A stretch of DNA of 64,000 bases from positions 3,749,501 through 3,813,500 of the forward strand of contig NZ_CP046120.1 in NCBI RefSeq assembly GCF_009707465.1, written 5' to 3'. Position numbers and translations under genes: made by a program. Positions 39,589-48,009 of the stretch are shown here, piece by piece. Source of the stretch: Novosphingobium sp. Gsoil 351 (lineage in GTDB: Bacteria; Pseudomonadota; Alphaproteobacteria; Sphingomonadales; Sphingomonadaceae). Each line of letters opens with the position of its first letter. The first letter of the stretch is position 1. The notes beneath the pieces were generated by a model. It ran no database searches. It was not told where the DNA came from and was given only the letters and a program-made list of their open reading frames with translations.

Positions 39589-40143
39589 ATGATACGTTCG
39601 TTCACGCTGCCCAGCCTGGCGCTTGCCGTTCTTGCGCTCGGCGCCTGCGACAAGGCCGACAAGGGCCCCAAGTCGATGGAGCAGGCCAAGGCCGAGGCGG
39701 CGCAACTCGAGCGGCCCGATCCGGGCCAGTACAAGCAGACCACCAAGATCACCAAGTTCGAGGTGCCCGGCGCGCCGCCCGAAATGGTCGCGCAGATCCG
39801 CAAGATGATGCAGGGCCAAGGCGCCAACCTCGAATACTGCCTGAGCAAGGCTGACACCGAGAAGGGCTTTGCCGAGATGTTCAAGAAGGGCGCGCAGGGC
39901 GATTGCAAGTACGATCGCTTCGACGCCTCGGCCAACACCATCGACGCGATCATGACTTGCAAGGCGGGCGAGGGTGGATCGGCTAAGATGACGATGAACG
40001 GCACGGTCAGCCGCACCGGCAGCAAGGTCAACGTGAACGTCGAGCAGAGGAACGACAAGTCGCCAATGGGCAACGCAAACATCGCGATGGAGCTGGAAAC
40101 GACCCGGATCGGCGATTGTCCGGCGGGTCCGGCGAAGAAATGA
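39589..40143 (+). CDS. DUF3617 family lipoprotein
   Basis: A protein of 184 residues starting at the ATG at 39589, with GGGAG about 9 bases upstream. The signal MIRSFTLPSLALAVLALGAC has lipobox LGAC. The mature part carries the DUF3617 pattern: PGQYKQTTKITKFEVPGAP, EYCLSKADTEKG with paired Cys, then GDCKYDRFDASANTIDAIMTCKAGEGGSAKMTMNGTVS and a late Cys (IGDCP). The four Cys probably form disulfides in the periplasm. Sphingomonads carry many such proteins; their function is unknown. Confidence 0.85.
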   Translation: MIRSFTLPSLALAVLALGACDKADKGPKSMEQAKAEAAQLERPDPGQYKQTTKITKFEVPGAPPEMVAQIRKMMQGQGANLEYCLSKADTEKGFAEMFKKGAQGDCKYDRFDASANTIDAIMTCKAGEGGSAKMTMNGTVSRTGSKVNVNVEQRNDKSPMGNANIAMELETTRIGDCPAGPAKK

Positions 40144-40221
40144 CCGGCCGAAAAATGACGGTTATGTGAAAGCGAGACAGATTTGTGAAACTTTAGGCGG
40201 AGTTGTGCTTATTGGTCGGTG

Positions 40222-41031
40222 ATGGCCACTTTCGCACTTCCCCGTCGGCGCTCGTTCTCGCTATCGGCATGGCCGGCATTGGCCGCCTTTCGCGCCGAGG
40301 TGGTTCGCCGTTCGGCGCTCGCACGGCGTCCGCAGCCGGCCGGTGTCGTGCCGCCGCCGCGACGCCTGATGTTCGGAGAGCTGCGTTCCGGGTTGGAATC
40401 GTGGTTGGCGTGGCGTCGCTCGCCGGTGCCGATGACACCGGCCTCCGCCGCCGGGCTCCCGGTCATGCTGTTGCCCGGGTTCGCCACCCACCCGGCGCGG
40501 ATGTATCGGATGCGCCGGGGTTTGCGCGCGGCGGGCCACTGGGTCGAGGACTGGGGTCTGGGCTGGAACCTGGGCGGCACTCCCGAACAGCTCGATCGCC
40601 TTTGCGCGCGGATCGAGGAGGCGGCGGCGCGGCAAGGTCGGCCGGTCGCGCTCGTCGGGTGGAGCCTGGGCGGGCTCTATGCGCGCGAAGCGGCCAAGCG
40701 GGTGCCGCACGCGGTCGCCATGGTGGTGACCATGGGTACCCCGTTCTCGGGCGATCTTCACGCAAACAACGCCTGGCGTGCCTATCACTGGATCACCGGG
40801 CACGACGTGGCCGAACCTCCGGTCCCGGGCGACTACGCGGTCAAGCCGCCCGTCCCGACGATCGCCCTGTGGAGCGCGCGCGACGGGATCGTGGCGCCGC
40901 GCGCGGCGCGCGGGCGGGCAGGCGAACGCGATGCCGCGGTCGCGGTGCGCTGCACCCACCTCGGGTTCGCCAGCCACCCCCGTGCGGTGGAGACGGTCGC
41001 CGATCAGCTAAGCCGCTTCGCCGGCGGCTGA
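40222..41031 (+). CDS. Alpha/beta hydrolase (lipase-like)
   Basis: A protein of 269 residues. The nucleophile elbow GWSLGGLYAREAA supplies the Ser, GMTP-like GTPFSG follows, ALWSARDGIVAPR supplies the Asp, and the His is in TCTHLGFASHP (seen as CTHLGF). The N terminus is basic and may be a membrane-proximal extension rather than a signal peptide. The layout resembles PGAP1/LipA-like esterases that act on lipids. It lies about 100 bases before the ATP-grasp gene on the same strand, and a link with that cluster is possible but not shown. Confidence 0.85.
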   Translation: MATFALPRRRSFSLSAWPALAAFRAEVVRRSALARRPQPAGVVPPPRRLMFGELRSGLESWLAWRRSPVPMTPASAAGLPVMLLPGFATHPARMYRMRRGLRAAGHWVEDWGLGWNLGGTPEQLDRLCARIEEAAARQGRPVALVGWSLGGLYAREAAKRVPHAVAMVVTMGTPFSGDLHANNAWRAYHWITGHDVAEPPVPGDYAVKPPVPTIALWSARDGIVAPRAARGRAGERDAAVAVRCTHLGFASHPRAVETVADQLSRFAGG

Positions 41032-41135
41032 GCTGGAGCCCGCGACAGGGAAGGCCGCTGTTTTCGCATTTGCAGCACGCAATGACTTGACAGGCGGCTG
41101 TCGCTTGGCCGTGATGGCGCGATGGGGCTCAGCCA

Positions 41136-42563
41136 TTGACCAGACCGTCGGTTTACGACGAGATGCACGATGCCGATGGCGGCATCCACCCCGCCTATGC
41201 CGAATACTGCAACTGGTTCGAACAGCAGGATCGCGCGGTCCTGCGGCGCAAGGCGGGTGAGGCCGAACGGACCTTTCGCCGTACCGGCATCACCTTCAAC
41301 GTCTATGGCGAGGACGACGCCGAGGAGCGGCTGATCCCGTTCGACATGATCCCGAGGATCATTTCGGCGCGCCAGTGGCGCAAGCTGGAACGCGGGATCG
41401 AGCAGCGGGTGCGCGCGCTCAACGCGTTCCTCCACGACCTGTACCACCGCCAGGAGATCGTCCGCGCCGGGCGCCTGCCCGAGCCGCTGCTGCGCGGGAA
41501 CGAGGCGTTCCTGCCGCAGATGGTGGGGTTCACCCCGCCGGGCGGGGTCTATACCCACATCGTCGGGATCGACCTGGTGCGCACCGGCGAAGACGATTTC
41601 ATGGTGCTCGAGGACAACGCCCGCACTCCCAGCGGGGTGTCGTACATGCTCGAGAACCGCGAGACGATGATGGCGATGTTCCCCGAACTCTTCACCCACG
41701 TGCGGGTGCGCGACGTTTCGGACTACCCGCGCCGCCTTGCCCGCAGCCTGGCCGCCTGCGCGCCCGCGGCCGCCGCGGGGCACAACCCGGTGGTCGCGGT
41801 CCTGACCCCCGGCATCTACAATTCGGCCTACTTCGAGCACGCCTTCCTCGCCGATCAGATGGGCGCCGAACTGGTCGAGGGCAGCGATCTGCGGGTCGAG
41901 GGCGGACGCATCGCGATGCGCACCACGCAAGGCTACCAGCCGGTCGACGTGCTCTATCGCCGGGTCGATGACGAGTGGCTCGATCCGCTGACCTTCAACC
42001 ACAGGTCGGTGCTCGGCCCGTCGGGGATCATGGACATCTACCGCGCCGGGGGAATCACCCTGGCCAACGCGCCGGGGACGGGCATCGCCGACGACAAGGC
42101 GATCTACAGTTTCATGCCCGAGATCGTCGAGTTCTACACCGGCGAGAAGCCGATCCTTCACAACGTTCAGACCTGGCGCTGCGCAGAGAAGGATTCGCTC
42201 GCCTACGTGCTCGATCACCTGGCCGAACTGGTGGTCAAGGAAGTCCACGGTTCGGGTGGCTACGGGATGCTGATCGGGCCGACGTCGTCGGCCAAGGAGA
42301 TCGAGGCGTTCCGCGCCAAGCTCAAGGCCAAGCCCGACAACTACATCGCCCAGCCGACGCTGGCGCTATCGACGGTGCCGACCTTCGCCCGCTCAGGCCT
42401 CGCTCCGCGCCACGTCGATCTGCGCCCGTTCGTGCTGGTCTCGCCGCGGGGGATCGAGATCACCCCGGGCGGGCTGACCCGGGTGGCGCTGAAGAAGGGC
42501 AGCCTTGTGGTCAATTCGTCGCAAGGCGGGGGCACCAAGGACAGCTGGGTGCTGGAAGACTGA
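41136..42563 (+). CDS. Circularly permuted ATP-grasp protein (DUF404/407-type)
   Basis: A 475-residue protein of the circularly permuted ATP-grasp (type 2) family. Landmarks include the N-terminal NWFEQQDRAVLRRKAGEAERTFRRTGITFNVYG, the LRGNEAFLPQMVGFTPPGGVYTHIVGIDLVRTG block, the ED-NARTPSGVSYMLENRE motif and, near the C terminus, VVKEVHGSGGYGMLIGP and QPTLALSTVPTF. The family is predicted to ligate peptides or amines using ATP. The start is a TTG at 41136 behind GGGG; an ATG 27 bases later is the alternative. It is the first gene of a set with alpha-E, transglutaminase and Anbu. Confidence 0.88.
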   Translation: MTRPSVYDEMHDADGGIHPAYAEYCNWFEQQDRAVLRRKAGEAERTFRRTGITFNVYGEDDAEERLIPFDMIPRIISARQWRKLERGIEQRVRALNAFLHDLYHRQEIVRAGRLPEPLLRGNEAFLPQMVGFTPPGGVYTHIVGIDLVRTGEDDFMVLEDNARTPSGVSYMLENRETMMAMFPELFTHVRVRDVSDYPRRLARSLAACAPAAAAGHNPVVAVLTPGIYNSAYFEHAFLADQMGAELVEGSDLRVEGGRIAMRTTQGYQPVDVLYRRVDDEWLDPLTFNHRSVLGPSGIMDIYRAGGITLANAPGTGIADDKAIYSFMPEIVEFYTGEKPILHNVQTWRCAEKDSLAYVLDHLAELVVKEVHGSGGYGMLIGPTSSAKEIEAFRAKLKAKPDNYIAQPTLALSTVPTFARSGLAPRHVDLRPFVLVSPRGIEITPGGLTRVALKKGSLVVNSSQGGGTKDSWVLED

Positions 42564-42609
42564 TGTTTCTTGCTCGCCATCGGAAGTCGGGGCGCCGGGA
42601 GATGCCTCG

Positions 42610-43554
42610 ATGCTAGGTCGCACGGCCAACGGCATCTTCTGGCTGTTCCGCTATCTCGAGCGGGCTGAGAACACCGTGCGGCTGCTCGATGCGGGGTTCC
42701 GCATGGCGCTGACCCGCAATGTCGCCACCAGCGAGGAAGAATGGCGCTCGGTCATCGTCACGATCGGCCAGCGAGCGGCTTACGAGGCGAGGAATGGCAC
42801 TTACGCCGGGGTCCAGGTGTTCAACTGGATCCTGCGCGACAAGAACAATTCCGAAAGCGTGCTGCGAATGATCGAGGCCGCGCGGACCAATGCCCGGATG
42901 GTCCGCGCCGGTCTCACCCGCGAGGTGTGGGAGGCGATCAACGAGACCTGGATGCGCTTGTCCGACGCGCTCACCCGCCCAGTCCGCGAGAACAGCCTGG
43001 GCGGTGTGCTCGACCTCGTCCGCCGCCAGTCGACCCAGGTGCGCGGGGCCATGGACGGTACCATGCTGCGCAACGAGATCTACAACTTCGCCCGGCTCGG
43101 CAAGTTCATCGAGCGTGCCGACAACACCGCGCGGATCCTGGACGTGAAGTACTACGTGCTGCTGCCCGCGGTCTCGTACGTCGGATCGAGCCTCGACAAT
43201 GTTCAGTGGGACAACGTCCTGCGCTCGGTTTCGGCCGAGCGCGCGTATCGCTGGCTTAATGCCGGGCGGATGGACCCGCGCTCGATCGCCGAGTTCCTGA
43301 TCCTCGATGGCCGGTTTCCGCGCAGTTTGGCGTTCTGCTACTCGAAGATAAGCTCGAACCTCGCCAGCCTCGAACGCGATTACGGCAATGCGATGCCGTG
43401 CCACGCAATGCTGGCCGAATCCGCCGGGTTGGTCGGCCAGGGGCGGATCGAGGAAATCTTCGAGACCGGCCTCCACGAATTCATCGGCGGGTTCATCGCC
43501 CGCAACCAGGCGCTGGCCGCGCAAGTCCAGCGCGATTACCGTTTCACCGAATAA
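42610..43554 (+). CDS. Alpha-E domain protein
   Basis: A 314-residue all-alpha protein. The start MLGRTANGIFWLFRYLERAENTVRLLDAGFRM is the alpha-E signature (YLERAEN), and LRNEIYNFARLGKFIERADNTARILDVKYYVLLP repeats it later in the chain. Always found beside circularly permuted ATP-grasp and transglutaminase genes, it is thought to be a partner in a predicted peptide-modification system. It starts 47 bases after the ATP-grasp stop behind GGGAG. No catalytic function is known. Confidence 0.9.
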   Translation: MLGRTANGIFWLFRYLERAENTVRLLDAGFRMALTRNVATSEEEWRSVIVTIGQRAAYEARNGTYAGVQVFNWILRDKNNSESVLRMIEAARTNARMVRAGLTREVWEAINETWMRLSDALTRPVRENSLGGVLDLVRRQSTQVRGAMDGTMLRNEIYNFARLGKFIERADNTARILDVKYYVLLPAVSYVGSSLDNVQWDNVLRSVSAERAYRWLNAGRMDPRSIAEFLILDGRFPRSLAFCYSKISSNLASLERDYGNAMPCHAMLAESAGLVGQGRIEEIFETGLHEFIGGFIARNQALAAQVQRDYRFTE

Positions 43555-43571
43555 AGACAAAAGGCCGCACC

Positions 43572-44384
43572 TTGCTTCTCACGATCGATCACCAGACCAG
43601 GTACCGTTTCGACGAACCTGTTGCGCACGGGCTTCAGCGGTTGAGGTTGACCCCGAAGGCGACCTCTGGCCAGTCGATCCTCGATTGGGAGATGACGCTG
43701 CAAGGCGCCACGGTGGAGGCCGAGTACGAGGATCAGAACCACAACCGGACGACGCTGATCGCGCTCGACCAGGGAACGCGAGAGTTGACCGTCACCTGCC
43801 GCGGCGCAGTGCGGACGGCAGACCAGGCCGGGGTCATTGGCCGCCATGCCGGGCACCTGCCGCTGTGGCACTTCCTCGACAACACCGCCGCGACGCGGCC
43901 CGGCCCGCGGATGCGCGCGCTGGTTTCCTCGCTGCCGGTCGAGGACGACCACGTCACCACTCTGCACAGGATGTCGGCTGCGGTGATTGCTACGGTGGAA
44001 TATGCGGCAGGCCACACCGACGCCGAGACGTCCGCAGAGGAGGCCTTGGTCGGGGGGCGGGGAGTCTGCCAGGACCACGCCCAGATCTTCGTCGGCTGCG
44101 CACGGATGCTGGGGATTCCGGCGCGTTACGTCTCAGGGTACCTGATGATGGACGACCGGATCGAACAGGAAGCGAGTCACGCCTGGGCGGAAGCGCACAT
44201 CGACGGGCTCGGCTGGGTCGGATTCGACGTTTCGAACGGGATCAGTCCCGATCCGCGCTATGTCCGCGTCGCCACCGGTCGCGACTACCGCGAGGCGGCG
44301 CCTGTCACCGGAATCAGCTATGGCGGGGGCGATGCGTCGATGCACGTTCGGCTTGCAGTCGAACGGCAGCACGTGGAACAGTAG
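43572..44384 (+). CDS. Transglutaminase-like cysteine protease family protein
   Basis: A 270-residue protein with an N-terminal beta domain (HQTRYRFDEPVAHGLQRLRLTP) and a transglutaminase-like core. The catalytic Cys is in GGRGVCQDHAQIFVGC, His in ASHAWAEAHI and Asp in WVGFDVSNG. The family cleaves or transfers on Gln/isopeptide-type amide bonds. The TTG start at 43572 is chosen because AAGG lies 7 bases before it and no ATG suits. It lies 18 bases after the alpha-E stop and 34 bases before the Anbu gene, so co-transcription is nearly certain. Confidence 0.9.
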   Translation: MLLTIDHQTRYRFDEPVAHGLQRLRLTPKATSGQSILDWEMTLQGATVEAEYEDQNHNRTTLIALDQGTRELTVTCRGAVRTADQAGVIGRHAGHLPLWHFLDNTAATRPGPRMRALVSSLPVEDDHVTTLHRMSAAVIATVEYAAGHTDAETSAEEALVGGRGVCQDHAQIFVGCARMLGIPARYVSGYLMMDDRIEQEASHAWAEAHIDGLGWVGFDVSNGISPDPRYVRVATGRDYREAAPVTGISYGGGDASMHVRLAVERQHVEQ

Positions 44385-44418
44385 CCGCCGAGGGCATTCG
44401 GACGGGTGGAGAGTTGCG

Positions 44419-45184
44419 ATGACCTATTGCGTGGGGATGACGCTCGACAAGGGCCTGGTGATGATGAGCGACACCCGCACCAACTCGGGCGTCGACAATA
44501 TCTCCGTGTTTCGCAAGATGTTCCACTGGTGCGTGCCGGGCGAGCGGATCGTGGCGATCATGACCGCGGGCAACCTCGCGACCACTCAGGCGGTGATCAG
44601 CCAACTCGAGGAGCGGACCAAGGCCCCCAACGAACGCCGCCCTTCGGTGCTCGAAGCGGCGACGATGTTCCAGGTTGCGACCCAGGTCGGCAACCTCCTC
44701 AACGAGACGATCCGCTCGCGCCAGATGTCCGACGGACAGGGCGGGGGGCCGCGCTTCACCGCCTCGATCATCGTCGCCGGGCAGATCAAGGGCATGGAGC
44801 CGCGGCTTTTCATGATCTATCCCGAAGGCAACTTCATCGAGGCCAGCTTCGACACCCCGTTCTTCCAGATCGGCGAGACCAAGTATGGCCGTCCGATCAT
44901 TCTGCGCGGCTACGACCGGGCAATGAGCTTCGAGGATGCGGTCAAGCTGATGATGGTCAGCTTCGATTCCCACGCTGGCCGCAAACCTGTCCGTCGGCCT
45001 GCCGCTAGACCTGCTGGTGATCGAGCGCGATCGTTTCGAACCGCTCCAACAGCGCCGCATCTTGGCGAACGATCCCTATTTCAAGTCGATTTCATCCAGC
45101 TGGGGCAAGGCGTTGCGCGACGCATTTCATTCGCTGCCAGACTATAGTTTCGAGGACACGAAGGACGTGGTCGCCGTGGAATAG
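44419..45184 (+). CDS. Anbu-type proteasome-like peptidase, frameshifted
   Basis: An Ntn-hydrolase of the bacterial proteasome-like Anbu family, 254 residues when restored. It starts MTYCVGMTLDKGLVMMSDTRTNSGVDN; Thr2 would be the N-terminal nucleophile after Met removal, and the GLVxxSDTRTN core matches proteasome beta subunits. The frame breaks near 44969-44971, where one extra C turns DSTLAANLSVGLPLDLLVIERD into another frame; the C terminus ends SFEDTKDVVAVE at 45184. Anbu forms ring-like assemblies and co-occurs with ATP-grasp, alpha-E and transglutaminase genes, as here. The substrate is unknown. The break is likely an error. Confidence 0.87.
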
Positions 45185-45341
45185 GGGAAATCGTCTAGGG
45201 GATCGCTCCGTAATGGAGGTAATATGATCCCGCTGGTTCCGTTCGTTGGTGCCCGATGATACGTATAATTACCTAGTTTATGTGTCCATTTTCACGCTGA
45301 TCGCGCTGGCACGACCCCACGATCTGGGGTCGAATCCGCTC

Positions 45342-45977
45342 ATGACCACGCGACTACCCATCCATGTGCTGGACAGCGACCATGGCCGCCGGGCCCAGAT
45401 AGCGCGTTGCGCTTACGCGCTGGGACATCACGCCGAGGTCTATTCCGACCCCGCCGAACTCGCGTCCTTCGCTCCTGAAGGCGGGGTGGTGGTGGCGCTG
45501 GAAGAGGCCATGCGCGGAGGAGTGTCGGGCCTGATGGGCCTGCTGAACCGCGAAGGCCGCTGGCTTGCGGTCATCGCGACCAGTTCCAATCCGACGATCG
45601 CCAAGGCGGTCGACGCGATCAAGCAGGGCGCCATGGACTATCTACCCCTGCCGCTCGACGAAGGCGACTTGTCGCTGGCGATTGAAAAGGTTGCCGCCGA
45701 AGCGGAGCTTCGTCGTTCGCGGCACTTGCGTCAGACCGCGGCGCGATCGCGCCTCGCCAGGCTTTCGGGCCGCGAGCGCGAGGTCGTGGAGCGCATGACG
45801 CTCGGTTTGACCAACAAGGAAATCGGGCGGGAGCTGGATATCAGCCCACGAACTGTTGAAATCCACCGCACCAATGCCCTGACGAAGCTCAACGCAAGGC
45901 ACAGCGCCGAGGCGATAAGGCTCTGCTTTGAGGGCAGCGACGATTCCCCCAGATATCAGTCAGCCCTGTCCGCGTAA
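45342..45977 (+). CDS. FixJ/NarL-type response regulator with degenerate receiver
   Basis: A protein of 211 residues. The N-terminal half is a receiver-like domain (IHVLDSDHGRRAQIARCAYALG) in which the usual phospho-Asp motif is replaced by ALEEAM, so a Glu occupies or neighbours the Asp position. TSSNPTIAKAVDAIKQGAMDYLPLPLD keeps the later switch Thr/Ser and Lys pattern. The C-terminal LuxR-type helix-turn-helix is LSGREREVVERMTLGLTNKEIGRELDISPRTVEIHRTNALTKL. The ATG at 45342 is the best start, about 160 bases after the Anbu gene, with an AT-rich region containing TATAAT upstream. Its targets are unknown. Confidence 0.88.
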   Translation: MTTRLPIHVLDSDHGRRAQIARCAYALGHHAEVYSDPAELASFAPEGGVVVALEEAMRGGVSGLMGLLNREGRWLAVIATSSNPTIAKAVDAIKQGAMDYLPLPLDEGDLSLAIEKVAAEAELRRSRHLRQTAARSRLARLSGREREVVERMTLGLTNKEIGRELDISPRTVEIHRTNALTKLNARHSAEAIRLCFEGSDDSPRYQSALSA

Positions 45978-46107
45978 TACGATATTCATGAGTTGTGCCG
46001 AGATGAGGACAAAAGTCCTCGCCTCGGGAACGCTTGGAGCCTGCGCGACTTTAACGGGGAGGGATGCTGTCGGGGGCAAGAAGTCGGCTCATGGTTTCAC
46101 CATCGCC

Positions 46108-46650
46108 ATGACCCGTTTCGGTGGCGAAAAGCCGGTGAACGACCGGTCGCGGGTGCGGGCCGACGATCCGCCTGGAATGCTGCTCAGTCTGCGGACCTTG
46201 GCGAGGGCCATGCTCGCGCTAACCGACCCGGCCGCCGCTCGAGCCGATGCTCCCCAGCTTACCTCGGAGCGCCGCCAGTGGGGTGCTTTGGCGCGCAGCC
46301 TGCATCATGAACGGGCCCGGCGGGCAAACTTCCTCCCGCCGGAGCTGTTCGGGGAACCCGGTTGGGACATACTCCTCGACCTCGCTTTCGCGGCCCAGGC
46401 TAATGAGCCGCGCTCGATCAAATCGGCCTGCCTCTCCTCGCACGTGCCAGAGGCGACCGCGTTGCGTTATATCGATTTGCTCATACGTCTTGGGCTCGTC
46501 GAGCGCACCGCCGACAAGATAGACCGGCGCCGAAAGTTCGTTCGGCTGACCGAGCTGGGTGAACGCAATATGCGCGACTACCTCGCTTCGATGCCCCCGA
46601 TCGGAGATCAAGGAGAAGACTTGATCCGCTACCTCGCCCAACTCGGCTGA
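46108..46650 (+). CDS. Winged-helix (MarR-like) DNA-binding protein
   Basis: The C-terminal ~110 residues form a winged helix: [41 protein letters not shown], the recognition region [32 protein letters not shown] and the wing [14 protein letters not shown]. This layout is used by MarR-type regulators of catabolic or stress genes. The start is uncertain. An ATG at 46108 is given, but in-frame ATGs at 45988 and 46177 have no better binding site, and the N-terminal part looks atypical. It lies between the FixJ-like gene and serC on the same strand. Confidence 0.65.
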   Translation: MTRFGGEKPVNDRSRVRADDPPGMLLSLRTLARAMLALTDPAAARADAPQLTSERRQWGALARSLHHERARRANFLPPELFGEPGWDILLDLAFAAQANEPRSIKSACLSSHVPEATALRYIDLLIRLGLVERTADKIDRRRKFVRLTELGERNMRDYLASMPPIGDQGEDLIRYLAQLG

Positions 46651-46672
46651 CGCACCTTCCGATCGATCCTGC

Positions 46673-46700
46673 TTGACTTGGTGCGGCGCAGCACTAGGGC
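46673..46700 (+). promoter_or_regulatory. Putative promoter of serC
   Basis: TTGACT at 46673-46678 is followed after 16 bases by TAGGGC (46695-46700), about 57 bases upstream of the serC ATG. The -35 is good and the -10 imperfect, so the call is tentative. Confidence 0.4.
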
Positions 46701-46756
46701 CGCCGACGGGCCACGCGGTCCCAACGCCGCGCGTGCTCTCTGCAAGGAGAGACTAC

Positions 46757-47883
46757 ATGACTGCACCTAAACCGGCGCGCCTTCCGGCGCGTCCGTTCTT
46801 CTCTTCGGGTCCCTGCGCTAAGCCGCCCACGTGGTCCCCCGAGAAACTTGCGACCCAATCGCTCGGTCGCTCGCACCGCGCCAAAATCGGCAAGACGCGC
46901 CTGCAATATTGCATCGACCTGATGCGCGAGGTGTTACGATTGCCCGACACCCATCGGATCGGCATAGTCCCGGGTTCCGATACCGGTGCGTTCGAGATGG
47001 CGATGTGGACGATGCTGGGCGCGCGCCCGGTCACCACGCTCGCCTGGGAAAGTTTCGGCGAGGGCTGGGTGACCGACGCCGCCAAGCAGCTCAAAATCGA
47101 CCCCACGGTGATCCGCGCCGACTATGGCCAGTTGCCCGATCTGGCGCAGGTCGACTGGTCGAACGACGTGTTGTTCACCTGGAACGGCACCACTAGCGGC
47201 GTACGCGTTCCGAACGCCGACTGGATTCCTGCGGACCGTGAGGGGTTGAGCTTCGCCGACGCGACCAGCGCGGTGTTCGCCTATGACATCGATTGGGCAA
47301 AGATCGATGTCGCGACCTTTCGTGGCAGAAGGTACTGGGCGGCGAGGGCGCGCATGGGGTGCTGATCCTCGGCCGGCGCGCGGTCGATCGGCTGGAAACT
47401 TATATTCCGGCTTGGCCGTTGCCTAAGGTCTTCCGGCTCGTCTCGAAGGGCAAGCTCACCGAGGGCGTGTTCAAGGGCGAAACCATCAACACCCCGTCGA
47501 TGTTGGCGGTCGAGGACGCGATTTTCGCGCTTGAGTGGGCCAAGGGCCTGGGCGGGTTGCAGGGCCTCAAGGCGCGCTCGGATGCGAATGCAGCTGCGCT
47601 CGACGCGATCGTGGCCGGGTGCGATTGGCTCGGCCATCTCGCCGCGGATCCAGCGAGCCGATCGAAGACTTCGGTGTGTTTGACCGTCGCGGGCGCGGAC
47701 GAAGACTTCATCAAGAAGTTCGCCGCGCTGCTCGAAGGCGAGGGCGCCGCCTTCGACATCGCCGGCTACCGCGACGCCCCTCCGGGCCTGCGCATCTGGT
47801 GCGGCGCGACCGTCGATACCGCCGACCTCGAGGCGCTCGGGCCATGGCTCGACTGGGCTTATGCTTCGCTGAAATCGGACTGA
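46757..47883 (+). CDS. serC: Phosphoserine aminotransferase, frameshifted
   Basis: A PLP enzyme of class V that converts 3-phosphohydroxypyruvate to phosphoserine, 375 residues when restored. The start [13 protein letters not shown] is typical, and [20 protein letters not shown] forms the PLP phosphate region. The lysine that binds PLP lies in [14 protein letters not shown]. The frame breaks at a 3-T run (47318-47320); adding one T gives DVATFSWQK and the C-terminal half, ending in YASLKSD. AAGGAGAGACTAC precedes the ATG. serA follows on the same strand. Serine synthesis is normally essential in minimal conditions, so an error is likely. Confidence 0.92.
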
Positions 47884-47887
47884 CCCG

Positions 47888-47985
47888 AACCCCGTCACCC
47901 TGAACTTGCTTCAGGGTCCAGCTCTCCCAACCGACCATCGCTCGCGATCTCGCGAAGAATGCTGAAACAAGTTCGGCATGACGGT
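47888..47985. repeat. Intergenic imperfect palindromes between serC and serA
   Basis: The segment contains CCCTGAACTTGCTTCAGGG, a short palindrome, and 50 bases later ATGCTGAAACAAGTTCGGCAT, a related imperfect palindrome in inverted order. Similar CTGAAC/GTTCAG elements are dispersed between sphingomonad genes. They may be REP-type repeats or act as a weak terminator. Confidence 0.5.
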
Positions 47986-48009
47986 TGGTTTTGTCGATTG
48001 GACAACATC

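Noticed and set aside
45260..45275. TATAAT as a firm promoter of the FixJ-like gene
   Set aside because: TATAAT at 45264-45269 is visible, but no convincing -35 lies at the right spacing, so I did not list it as a feature.
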